DNA of 7,437 nt from Chitinophagaceae bacterium. GTDB taxonomy: Bacteria > Bacteroidota > Bacteroidia > Chitinophagales > Chitinophagaceae. Position numbers and translations under genes: made by a program. Positions 1 through 7,357 of this stretch are shown here, piece by piece; position 1 is the stretch's first letter; the number at the start of each line of letters is the position of its first letter. The notes below the pieces were generated by a model. The model was not told the DNA's origin, made no database searches, and worked only from the letters and a program-made list of their open reading frames with translations. The stretch lies in the NCBI GenBank assembly GCA_947468255.1, contig CANIMM010000149.1:1-7437 (forward strand), read 5' to 3'.

Positions 1-600
1 CATTTTGGCAAGGAATCCTTCTGGATGCCAGCTCCAATGTGCTACGGGTGCATATACCAACAAACTAAATAAAATAATAAACATTACATATGCTGTAAAC
101 CGAATACGTTCGGCAACCGCACCTACCACCAAACCGGGAGTAATGATGGCAAACATCAGCTGAAACAATGAAAATAGGGTAAGTGGCATTGTATTAGCAA
201 GCGGCCAAGCAGCATGTGACTTTACCCCTTTAAAAAATAAGAAAGTTCTTGGATCACCGATGAAACCACCAATGGAATCTCCAAAACTCAAACTAAATCC
301 AACTACAATCCATAATACCCCTACAATACCTGCAGCTACCACACTCTTGATCATGGTAGAAATTACGTTCTTACGATTCACCATGCCACCATAAAAGAAG
401 GCAAGTCCGGGAGTCATTAAAAAAACCAGTGCTGTAGAAATCAGCACCCAGGTCATATCGGATGTATTGTATTGCGGACCTCCTACAATTTTAGTGGGAT
501 CATAATCTGCCTCAGGTGCTATAAAAGCAGCCGCCAAAGCAACAGCAATCAATACCAAAAATGGCAGGACCGACTGGATTGAAATTTTTTTCATACTCAT
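1..600 (-). CDS. amt: Ammonium transporter, Amt/Mep/Rh family (N-terminal 200 residues, 3' end cut by window edge)
   Basis: This is an inner-membrane channel that takes up ammonium, working as a trimer in characterised family members. The reading frame is open from the ATG at 598-600 to the left edge. Residues 1-25 form a hydrophobic, signal-peptide-like start, as in other Amt proteins. The first conserved helix follows (about 50-74) with the family motif PGLAFFYGGM at 64-73. Later come a conserved segment with Phe150, at the position of the outer phenylalanine gate, the AERIRF motif (163-168), and AHWSW at 187-191. Trp191 matches the tryptophan of the external ammonium-recruitment site. The fragment stops just before the conserved Asp/His pore region. 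A second ATG two codons in (592-594) could also be the start. The gene is separated from gltD by a strong terminator and a 380-bp spacer, so it probably has its own promoter. A PII gene (glnB/glnK) often lies next to amt, but would be outside the window. Confidence 0.96.
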   Translation of the reverse strand, partial: MSMKKISIQSVLPFLVLIAVALAAAFIAPEADYDPTKIVGGPQYNTSDMTWVLISTALVFLMTPGLAFFYGGMVNRKNVISTMIKSVVAAGIVGVLWIVVGFSLSFGDSIGGFIGDPRTFLFFKGVKSHAAWPLANTMPLTLFSLFQLMFAIITPGLVVGAVAERIRFTAYVMFIILFSLLVYAPVAHWSWHPEGFLAKM

Positions 601-980
601 TGTTTTTGGGTTTTAAAAAATCAATAAAACATTGTATTTTATTGATATATTTCATTTATTCAGTAAAAATATGAATTATCATTGATTCGGAGATCAAATT
701 ATATACATATATATTATTGTAATATTTTATTATTAATAGCAATTAAACTAAAAAAAGGTCAATTTTAATAAAATATATAATAAATATGAAGCTATAATGA
801 TCAAACAACGGATTTATTGATGAAATAACTTAATATTTTACAATTTATCTAATTTCATTAAAATATAATCTACCTGCCATTTTTTATTCATATTTAACTT
901 ATTCTATATCTTATGCCCTTTCAATAGGAATGGTTTTTAAATTTAAAAAATCGTAGAACCCAATAATTGATGGAAAAGAC
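601..980. promoter_or_regulatory. AT-rich gene-free spacer, presumed amt control region
   Basis: This 380-bp stretch between the gltD terminator and the amt start has no credible coding sequence on either strand. By count it is about 19% GC. As amt has no other upstream DNA free of a terminator, its promoter should lie here, read on the minus strand. I could not find a clean TAnnTTTG -7 element; the nearest is ATAATTTG (702 to 695, minus strand), one base out of register and without a matching -33 element. The region holds a 27-bp dyad at 620-646 and seven copies of TTGAT or its complement ATCAA, described separately. Function as a control region is inferred from position only. Confidence 0.5.
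620..646 (-). repeat. 27-bp inverted repeat just upstream of amt
   Basis: Two perfect 10-base arms, ATCAATAAAA and TTTTATTGAT, flank a 7-base spacer. The repeat ends 19 bases before the amt ATG. On the minus strand the second arm runs straight into six T residues (complement of 615-620). It could therefore be an AT-rich terminator- or attenuator-like hairpin in the amt leader, or a DNA operator. Only two of the ten stem pairs are G-C, so an RNA hairpin would be weak. The dyad is seen directly; its role is not known. Confidence 0.5.
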
Positions 981-1014
981 AAAAAAAAGGGATGCAGTGG
1001 TACACTGCATCCCT
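981..1014 (-). terminator. Intrinsic terminator of the gltBD unit
   Basis: A perfect 12-bp stem (988-999 paired with 1003-1014, arm AGGGATGCAGTG) closes a 3-base loop. On the minus strand it is followed at once by a run of T residues (complement of 981-988). It starts 27 bases after the gltD stop codon. Strong stem, short loop and U-tract are the classic rho-independent arrangement. It should stop gltBD transcripts before amt. The plus-strand direction lacks a T-run, so the terminator is one-way. Confidence 0.93.
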
Positions 1015-1041
1015 CAAACACTCATTACAAAATTGATCCCT

Positions 1042-2514
1042 TTACAAATAACGGGCTATCGCATTCCTATCGGCCGTTTCCAATAAGGATTGACCCATTA
1101 AAAACTCATCCACTTTCTGGGCGCAATCCCTTCCTTCCTTGATTGCCCATACTACCAGCGACTGCCCACGGCGCATATCACCTGCGGTAAATACTCGGGC
1201 GATATTGGACTGGTAATTTTTTTCTGAGGCCCTTACATTACCTCTTTCATCCAATTCCACCTCTAGCTCACTGATCATCCCTTCTTGCTGAGGATGTACA
1301 AACCCCATCGCCAAAAATGCCAATTCGCAAGGCACTTTCCTTTCACTACCCTTTACTTCTATAAATTGTGCTGGTTTATTATCTACCACTTTCCACTCCA
1401 AGTCAACCATAATGACTGCTTTCAAATGCCCTTTCTCATCTCCAATAAACTCCTTGGTTGCAACTGCCCATTTTCTATCACAACCTTCTTCATGAGAAGA
1501 GGTAGTTTTAAGCAGCATTGGATAGCTAGGCCATGGCATGGCGTTGTTTCTTTGATTGGGCGGTTTAGGTAACAATTCAAACTGTGTAACAGAAGCCGCC
1601 TTATGACGATTAGAGGTACCCACACAATCACTTCCTGTATCTCCTCCTCCAATCACAATCACGTTTTTACCTGTAGCCATAATAGCTTCCTCGGAAAAAG
1701 AACTTCCGGCAACCCGTTTATTTTGTTGCTTTAAAAACTGCATTGCAAAATATACCCCTTTTAAATCCCTTCCTGGAATATCTAAATTTCTAGGAACCGT
1801 ACTTCCACCAGCCAATACAATGGCCTGGTATTCTCTCAATAAATTACTAATACTGATATCAACCCCTACATTAGCATTGCATTTAAATACAACCCCTTCT
1901 TCTTCCATTAATTTTACCCTTCTATCAATCACCCATTTTTCAAGCTTGAAATCAGGGATACCATACCGTAATAACCCTCCTGGTAAATCGTCCCTTTCAA
2001 ATACGGTTACCGAATGTCCAACAATATTTAATTGAGCAGCAGCAGCCAAGCCGGCAGGACCGCTACCAATTACTGCTACTTTTTTTCCAGTTCGCACAAT
2101 CTGTTTGTCAGCTTGCACATATCCCTTATCAAAGGCAATTTCAATGATATGTTTTTCGATTTCTTCAATCGCTATAGCTGGTTGATTGATTCCCAACACA
2201 CAGGCTGTTTCACAAGGGGCAGGGCATATACGTCCAGTAAACTCTGGGAAATTATTGGTAGAAGATAATATCTCATATGCCTCTTTCCAGCTTTTCCGAT
2301 ACACTGCATCATTGAATTCGGGAATCACATTGCCCAGGGGGCAGCCATTGTGACAAAAAGGAATGCCGCAATCCATACACCTGGCCGATTGCTGGTTTAA
2401 CTTTTCATCAGAATATCGCTCTATAAATTCTTTATAGTCACCTACCCTTTCTTCGGGTAAACGCTTGGAGGGAAGCTCCCGCGTAAATTCTAAAAATCCT
2501 GTTGGTTTGCCCAT
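1042..2514 (-). CDS. gltD: Glutamate synthase (NADPH) small subunit
   Basis: This is the 490-residue beta subunit of bacterial glutamate synthase, a cytoplasmic flavoprotein that takes electrons from NADPH through FAD and iron-sulfur clusters to the large subunit. The N-terminal region has the expected cysteines: Cys46-x2-Cys49-x4-Cys54-x3-Cys58, then Cys97, Cys101 and Cys105 in the CPAPCETAC segment; these supply the 4Fe-4S centres. An FAD-binding GSGPAG motif is at 150-155 and a second dinucleotide fold, GGGDTGSD at 289-296, should bind NADPH. The C-terminal FAD motif FTAGDMRRGQS lies at 442-452. Length is close to the family norm (E. coli about 470). The ATG at 2512-2514 is supported by GGAGG 10 bases upstream and by the family-typical start MGKPTGFLEF. 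It follows gltB by 73 bp on the same strand, so the two are almost certainly co-transcribed. Related FAD/NADPH subunits of other enzymes share this fold, but the gltB neighbour settles the identity. Confidence 0.98.
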   Translation of the reverse strand: MGKPTGFLEFTRELPSKRLPEERVGDYKEFIERYSDEKLNQQSARCMDCGIPFCHNGCPLGNVIPEFNDAVYRKSWKEAYEILSSTNNFPEFTGRICPAPCETACVLGINQPAIAIEEIEKHIIEIAFDKGYVQADKQIVRTGKKVAVIGSGPAGLAAAAQLNIVGHSVTVFERDDLPGGLLRYGIPDFKLEKWVIDRRVKLMEEEGVVFKCNANVGVDISISNLLREYQAIVLAGGSTVPRNLDIPGRDLKGVYFAMQFLKQQNKRVAGSSFSEEAIMATGKNVIVIGGGDTGSDCVGTSNRHKAASVTQFELLPKPPNQRNNAMPWPSYPMLLKTTSSHEEGCDRKWAVATKEFIGDEKGHLKAVIMVDLEWKVVDNKPAQFIEVKGSERKVPCELAFLAMGFVHPQQEGMISELEVELDERGNVRASEKNYQSNIARVFTAGDMRRGQSLVVWAIKEGRDCAQKVDEFLMGQSLLETADRNAIARYL

Positions 2515-2587
2515 ATATACTTTGCCTCCAAAGCGGAGAATTTTTTTAAAGTAAATAATATTTTAATGCTCCTTTCTAAAAGGAATA
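2515..2587 (-). other. gltB-gltD spacer
   Basis: This 73-bp AT-rich gap separates the gltB stop (TAG, 2588-2590) from the gltD start. It contains a small hairpin, TCCTTT-CTA-AAAGGA (2570-2584), directly after the gltB stop, and the gltD ribosome-binding site. No convincing promoter or full terminator is seen, which supports one gltBD transcript. The hairpin lacks an immediate T-run on the minus strand and is too weak to call a terminator; it could affect message stability between the cistrons. Confidence 0.6.
2525..2529 (-). promoter_or_regulatory. Ribosome-binding site of gltD
   Basis: The minus strand reads GGAGG, followed by 10 bases and then the gltD ATG. This is a good match to the anti-Shine-Dalgarno core and helps fix the gltD start. 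The amt and gltB starts in this window have no such motif, only A/T-rich upstream sequence, as is common in Bacteroidota. Confidence 0.6.
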
Positions 2588-5500
2588 CTACTTCTTCAGT
2601 TCCTTTTTAACTTTTCCGGAAAGCTTTTCTAACACTTTTTTGTAATCCTTGGGGAATACCTTAACGAAATTCTTTAATTGGTTGTCAAAGTCTTCCATTA
2701 CAAATTTTGCTACCGAACTTTTAGTATACATAAAATGGTCACTGATCATTGTAAATAATTCCGCTTTATCTGATTCTCCAACTGGATCCAAATCAACCAT
2801 TTCTGTATTGCATTGCAATGGAAATTCCCCCTTTACATCATATATATAAGCGATTCCTCCACTCATTCCTGCGGCAAAATTTCTTCCCGTAGCACCTAGT
2901 ACTACTACTTTTCCTCCAGTCATATACTCGCATCCATGATCACCCACTCCCTCAACCACTGCAGTGGCCCCAGAATTACGAACAGCAAATCGCTCACCGG
3001 CTTTTCCTCTGATATAAGACTCACCGGAGGTAGCTCCATAAAAAGCAACATTACCAATGATGATATTATCTTCAGGAACAAAATTGGCCCTAGCAGATGG
3101 ATACACAATTAATTTAGCGCCGCTCAATCCTTTTCCAAAATAATCATTCGCATCTCCCTCCAGTTCTAGTGTAACACCCTTTGTATTAAAAGCACCAAAA
3201 CTTTGACCGGCAGTACCGGTAAATTTAAAATGAATGGTATCATCGGGTAAACCGGCTGATTTATATTTTTTTGAAATTTCATTAGATAAAATCGTACCGG
3301 TAGTTCTGTCAATACTTTTTATCGGGAAAGAAGCGGTCACTTTTTGCTGGCTTTCTAATGCAGGCTGAGCAGCTGCTACCAACTTCCAGTCAAGCACTTT
3401 GTCTAATCCGTGATCCTGTTGCTCATTGTTATAAATTACGGTATACTTGGAAGCTGGTTCCTTGTACAATACCGGTGATAAATCTAATTTGCTATATTTC
3501 CAATGATTAATACCTTCCCGCATTTCCAAACAATCTACTTGGCCTACCATTTCATTGATGGTACGAAAGCCCAATTGAGCCATGATTTCCCGCAGTTCTT
3601 CCGTTAAAAATTTAAACAGATTTACCACATGATCTGCATCACCAGTAAAACGTTCCCGCAATTGTTTATCCTGCGTAGCTACACCAACCGGGCATGTATT
3701 GAGATGACATTTCCGCATCATGATACAACCTTCTGTAACCAAGGCAGCAGTAGCAACTCCCCATTCCTCGGCACCCAATAAGGTGGCGATTGCGATATCT
3801 TTTCCGGTCTTTAACTGACCATCTGTTTGTAATATTACCCTACTGCGCAATTTATTCTTTACCAGCGTCTGGTGGGCTTCCGCCAATCCAAGCTCCCATG
3901 GCAAACCTGCATGCTTAATTGAACTCACCGGAGACGCTCCGGTACCACCATCAAAACCTGCTATCAATACTACATCCGCCTTTGCCTTGGTAACACCTGC
4001 AGCAATCGTACCTACCCCAGCCTTGGATACCAATTTTACATTGATTCTTGCAGCTCGGTTAGCATTTTTTAAATCAAAGATCAACTGTGCTAAATCTTCA
4101 ATGGAATAAATATCATGATGAGGAGGTGGGGAAATTAATCCTACTCCAGGAGTAGCATGACGAACCCTTCCAATCCAATTATCTACCTTATGGCCCGGTA
4201 ATTGCCCGCCCTCGCCGGGTTTGGCACCCTGCGCCATTTTAATCTGCAATTCATCCGCCTGCGTTAAATAATTACTGGTAACACCAAACCTTGCAGAAGC
4301 TACCTGTTTGATCGCACTCCGCATTGAATCTCCATTAGGCATGGTTTCAAAACGCATTTCATCTTCTCCTCCTTCACCGGTATTGCTTTTTCCACCTAGG
4401 CGGTTCATGGCAATGGCCAATGTACTATGTGCTTCATGAGAGATAGAACCAAAGCTCATTGCCCCAGTTGCAAACCTTTTCCAGATTGCTTCTGCAGGTT
4501 CTACCTCATCAATTGAAATCGCTTTTCGCTGTGCATTAAACTGAAAAAGGCTTCGCAAGGTGCAAGCCCTTTCTCCCTGATCATTGACCAGTTTTGAATA
4601 TTTTTTAAAAGAAGCATAATCATTCATCCGGGTAGAATATTGCAACAGATGGATGGTTTGGGGATTAAATAAATGGAATTCTCCTTTACGTTTCCATTGA
4701 TACAAGCCGCCTACTGGCAGCCGGTCAACAGGTATGTGTTTTTTAGGAAATGCAAAAGCATGTTTTGCTAGTGTTTCCTTGGCAATTTCATCGAGTCCTA
4801 ACCCTTGAATTCGAGATATGGAACCAGTGAAATATTTGTCAACTACCGAACTGTTTAAACCAAGGATTTCAAAAATCTGAGCACCTTGATAAGACTGCAG
4901 GGTTGAAATACCCATTTTTGAAAACACTTTTAACAAACCGTCATTGACCGCTTTGGTATAATTTTTTTTGAGTTGATCCACTTCCAAGTCAGTCTGCAAT
5001 TTTCCGCTCAACTTCATATCACGAATACTTGACAATGCCATATAAGGATTGATTGCAGTAGCTCCATAACCCAACAAACAGGCAAAATGATGCACTTCCC
5101 AAACACTGCCCGACTCCACCACCAGACCTACACATCCCCTCAATCCTTTTCGGATTAAATGATGATGAACTGCAGCAGTAGCCAATAAAGATGGTATGGG
5201 AGCATGATCAGAATCTATTGAACGATCGGTTAATATGAGTACTTCAAATCCATCCTCGGCAGCATCTACAGCATATCGACAGAGTCTGTCCAATGCTTTT
5301 TTAAGTGAGTCCGGCTTTCCATCTGCACGGTAATACATTTGAAGGGTCTTTGCCTGAAAAATCCCTGTATCAATACTCCTGATTTTTTCAAGTTCAAAAT
5401 TAGATAATACAGGATGCTTCAATGCAACCGTATGACAACTCAATGGGTCCTCTTCCAGTAAATTACCGTTATTACCTACAAATGTTGTAAGCGACATTAC

Positions 5501-7111
5501 TAGCTTTTCGCGAATAGGGTCGATCGGAGGATTGGTAACCTGGGCAAATAATTGCTTGAAATAAGAACTCAAATGCTGGGGCTCATCGCTCAATACTGCC
5601 AGAGGCACATCCGTTCCCATTGAGCCAATGGGTTCCTTGCCATCCAAAGCCATTGGAGCAATAATTTCTTCCAAGTCTTCAGTTGTATAACCAAACACTT
5701 TTTGGTATTTGAACACCTGGTCGCTTTCTAAATGAGTAAACATTACCCTTGGTTCGGGTAATTCCTCCAAGCGGATTTTATATTTATTCAACCAGTCTCC
5801 ATAAGGTTTTTGTGAACAAATGGTACTTTTTAATTCATCATCGCTAATAATCCTTCCTTGTTCCATATCCACCACAAACATTTTTCCCGGCTGCAGTCTC
5901 CCATTTTCTTTCACCAACGCAGGATCGATCGGCAAGGCCCCTGTTTCAGAAGCCATGATTACCCTTCCATCGGTGGTAACACAATAACGGGAAGGTCGAA
6001 GGCCATTTCTATCCAATGTGGCTCCGATAATTTTACCATCTGTAAATGATATGGAGGCAGGGCCATCCCAAGGTTCCATCATAGAAGCATGGTATTCGTA
6101 AAAAGCTTTTTTTACCGGATCCATTCTGTCATCGCCATCCCAAGCCTCCGGTATCAACATCATCATAACATGTGGAAGTGATCGCCCAGTAAGGGTGAGC
6201 AATTCTATCATATTATCCAGACAAGCAGAATCAGATTGAACACTGTTGATTACTGGCAACAACATTTCCATCTCCTCCTTGCTGAAATAGGATGATAGGA
6301 ACCCCTTTTCACTGGCTTTGAGCCAGTTTAGGTTTCCCTGCAATGTATTAATTTCCCCATTGTGTGCAATGTAACGGAATGGTTGAGCTAGTTTCCAAGA
6401 AGGAAATGTATTGGTGGCAAATCGAGAATGTACCAACCCAAAAGCGGAAACTACCCTTTTATTAGTAAGATCCGGAAAATAGTTACGAACCTGACTACTG
6501 GTCAACTGTCCCTTATATACAACCGTCTTATAGGATAGGGAAGCAATATAAAAACCAATATCATCCTTGCGTACGGTACTGTCAATTGTATGGGTAGCAT
6601 ATTTGCGCAATACAAATAATTTCCTTTCAAAATCCATTGGATTGATAATGTAATCCGGACAGGCAATAAAAACCTGTTCCATCACTGGCTCTACCGACAA
6701 AGCTGTAGGGCCAATATCAAACGTGTTAACAGGTACACTCCGGTAAGTAATAATTTCAAGTCCGAGCTTTTCTGCTGCCCTGTTAAAAATATCCCTACAT
6801 TCTTCTCTCAATTTAATTTCCTTTGGAAAGAAAACCACTCCAACAGCATACTTTCCGAAGGAAGGTAAGTGTGCCCCCAATTTTACGCATTCATCAAAGA
6901 AGAATTCATGGGGTATCTGGATGAAAATACCTGCACCATCGCCAGTATTGGTTTCACATCCACAGGCTCCCCGATGTTCCATATTTTCCAAAATGGTCAA
7001 TGCATCAGAAATGTGCTGATGAGATTTATTTCCCCTGATATTGGCAACAAAACCGATACCACATGCATCATGTTCAAATTGCGGATCGTACAAACCTGGA
7101 TTTTCTTTCAT
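2588..7111 (-). CDS. gltB: Glutamate synthase (NADPH) large subunit
   Basis: This is the 1507-residue alpha subunit of glutamate synthase. It hydrolyses glutamine and passes the ammonia through an internal tunnel to 2-oxoglutarate, giving glutamate. Domains in order: class II glutamine amidotransferase (17 to about 430) with nucleophile Cys17, Arg230, NGEIN at 251-255 and SDS at 293-295; a central linker domain (about 475-770); the FMN-binding synthase domain (about 830-1205) with TGEGGED at 911-917, PPPHHD at 995-1000 and FDGGTGASP at 1053-1061; the 3Fe-4S ligands Cys1129-x5-Cys1135-x4-Cys1140; and the C-terminal GXGXG beta-helix domain starting near 1299. I chose the ATG at 7109-7111, which leaves a 16-residue propeptide before Cys17, to be removed in maturation as known for the family. 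A GTG at 7148-7150 would add 13 residues (MEICVISSIKPII) with no family likeness. All checked catalytic residues are intact and the length is normal. gltD lies 73 bp downstream. Confidence 0.98.
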   Translation of the reverse strand: MKENPGLYDPQFEHDACGIGFVANIRGNKSHQHISDALTILENMEHRGACGCETNTGDGAGIFIQIPHEFFFDECVKLGAHLPSFGKYAVGVVFFPKEIKLREECRDIFNRAAEKLGLEIITYRSVPVNTFDIGPTALSVEPVMEQVFIACPDYIINPMDFERKLFVLRKYATHTIDSTVRKDDIGFYIASLSYKTVVYKGQLTSSQVRNYFPDLTNKRVVSAFGLVHSRFATNTFPSWKLAQPFRYIAHNGEINTLQGNLNWLKASEKGFLSSYFSKEEMEMLLPVINSVQSDSACLDNMIELLTLTGRSLPHVMMMLIPEAWDGDDRMDPVKKAFYEYHASMMEPWDGPASISFTDGKIIGATLDRNGLRPSRYCVTTDGRVIMASETGALPIDPALVKENGRLQPGKMFVVDMEQGRIISDDELKSTICSQKPYGDWLNKYKIRLEELPEPRVMFTHLESDQVFKYQKVFGYTTEDLEEIIAPMALDGKEPIGSMGTDVPLAVLSDEPQHLSSYFKQLFAQVTNPPIDPIREKLVMSLTTFVGNNGNLLEEDPLSCHTVALKHPVLSNFELEKIRSIDTGIFQAKTLQMYYRADGKPDSLKKALDRLCRYAVDAAEDGFEVLILTDRSIDSDHAPIPSLLATAAVHHHLIRKGLRGCVGLVVESGSVWEVHHFACLLGYGATAINPYMALSSIRDMKLSGKLQTDLEVDQLKKNYTKAVNDGLLKVFSKMGISTLQSYQGAQIFEILGLNSSVVDKYFTGSISRIQGLGLDEIAKETLAKHAFAFPKKHIPVDRLPVGGLYQWKRKGEFHLFNPQTIHLLQYSTRMNDYASFKKYSKLVNDQGERACTLRSLFQFNAQRKAISIDEVEPAEAIWKRFATGAMSFGSISHEAHSTLAIAMNRLGGKSNTGEGGEDEMRFETMPNGDSMRSAIKQVASARFGVTSNYLTQADELQIKMAQGAKPGEGGQLPGHKVDNWIGRVRHATPGVGLISPPPHHDIYSIEDLAQLIFDLKNANRAARINVKLVSKAGVGTIAAGVTKAKADVVLIAGFDGGTGASPVSSIKHAGLPWELGLAEAHQTLVKNKLRSRVILQTDGQLKTGKDIAIATLLGAEEWGVATAALVTEGCIMMRKCHLNTCPVGVATQDKQLRERFTGDADHVVNLFKFLTEELREIMAQLGFRTINEMVGQVDCLEMREGINHWKYSKLDLSPVLYKEPASKYTVIYNNEQQDHGLDKVLDWKLVAAAQPALESQQKVTASFPIKSIDRTTGTILSNEISKKYKSAGLPDDTIHFKFTGTAGQSFGAFNTKGVTLELEGDANDYFGKGLSGAKLIVYPSARANFVPEDNIIIGNVAFYGATSGESYIRGKAGERFAVRNSGATAVVEGVGDHGCEYMTGGKVVVLGATGRNFAAGMSGGIAYIYDVKGEFPLQCNTEMVDLDPVGESDKAELFTMISDHFMYTKSSVAKFVMEDFDNQLKNFVKVFPKDYKKVLEKLSGKVKKELKK

Positions 7112-7357
7112 AATAATTGGTTTTATGCTACTAATAACACATATTTCCACAGATTTTGCAAACCTTTCATTAGCATCCGTCTACTGTGTATAGGACAGAT
7201 TGTAGCATTTCGTTATATAACCAAGGAAGCTCCCCCTGAAAAATCAAGTGGGTGCCCAAAATATTTTACCTATAACCTTAGCAAAGCAAAGTTACTGCGA
7301 TAATTAATTCAACCCAACATTTACCCCCTAAGCAATGAAGAAAGAGGGGTTGCAAAA
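7112..7357 (-). promoter_or_regulatory. ilvC-gltB intergenic region and gltB leader
   Basis: This 246-bp gap between the ilvC stop and the gltB ATG contains a candidate promoter (7287-7317), which would give a leader of about 170 nt. Other visible elements are a perfect 10-bp palindrome GTTATATAAC (7212-7221), a short dyad TGGG-TG-CCCA (7249-7258), and a 17-codon ORF ending 11 bases before the gltB ATG. No Shine-Dalgarno sequence precedes gltB; the bases just before the ATG are A/T-rich. Just past the ilvC stop there is an imperfect hairpin with five GC-rich pairs (7323-7350) but no T-run. I recognise no known riboswitch class here. Confidence 0.5.
7287..7317 (-). promoter_or_regulatory. Candidate gltB promoter, Bacteroidota type
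   Basis: On the minus strand, TAACTTTG (7294 to 7287) fits the Bacteroidota -7 consensus TAnnTTTG exactly. A TTG (7317 to 7315) lies 20 bases upstream of it, near the expected place of the -33 TTTG element; a second TTG at 7312-7310 has a poorer spacing. Transcription would start near 7280, in the gap after ilvC and about 170 bases before the gltB ATG. This would make gltBD separately controlled from ilvC. The match is by eye to a short consensus in AT-rich DNA, so chance is a real alternative. Confidence 0.4.

Noticed and set aside
682..697. FNR-like box TTGAT-N6-ATCAA upstream of amt
   Set aside because: The FNR consensus has a 4-base spacer; here it is 6. Half-sites match but the geometry does not, so I do not call an FNR site. 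The pentamers are reported only as a recurrent motif.
1285..2268. Several plus-strand ORFs of 71-95 codons inside gltD
   Set aside because: All lie within the highly conserved gltD frame and look like antisense shadows; no family features seen.
2526..2547. Plus-strand hairpin CTCC-AAAGC-GGAG followed by seven Ts
   Set aside because: The stem is only 4 bp and there is no plus-strand gene for it to terminate; the bases are better explained by the gltD ribosome-binding site.
2570..2584. Hairpin TCCTTT-CTA-AAAGGA after the gltB stop as a terminator
   Set aside because: Weak AT-rich 6-bp stem without an adjacent T-run; the close spacing and joint function of gltB and gltD argue for a shared transcript.
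6869..7303. 144-codon plus-strand ORF antisense to the gltB 5' end and leader
   Set aside because: It overlaps the strongly conserved amidotransferase coding region of gltB on the other strand, and its translation shows no recognisable family or composition of a real protein.
7323..7350. Possible ilvC terminator hairpin, ACCCC/GGGGT arms
   Set aside because: The stem is about 5 bp with a large loop, and no T-run follows on the minus strand. Position right after the ilvC stop is suggestive, but not enough for a terminator call.
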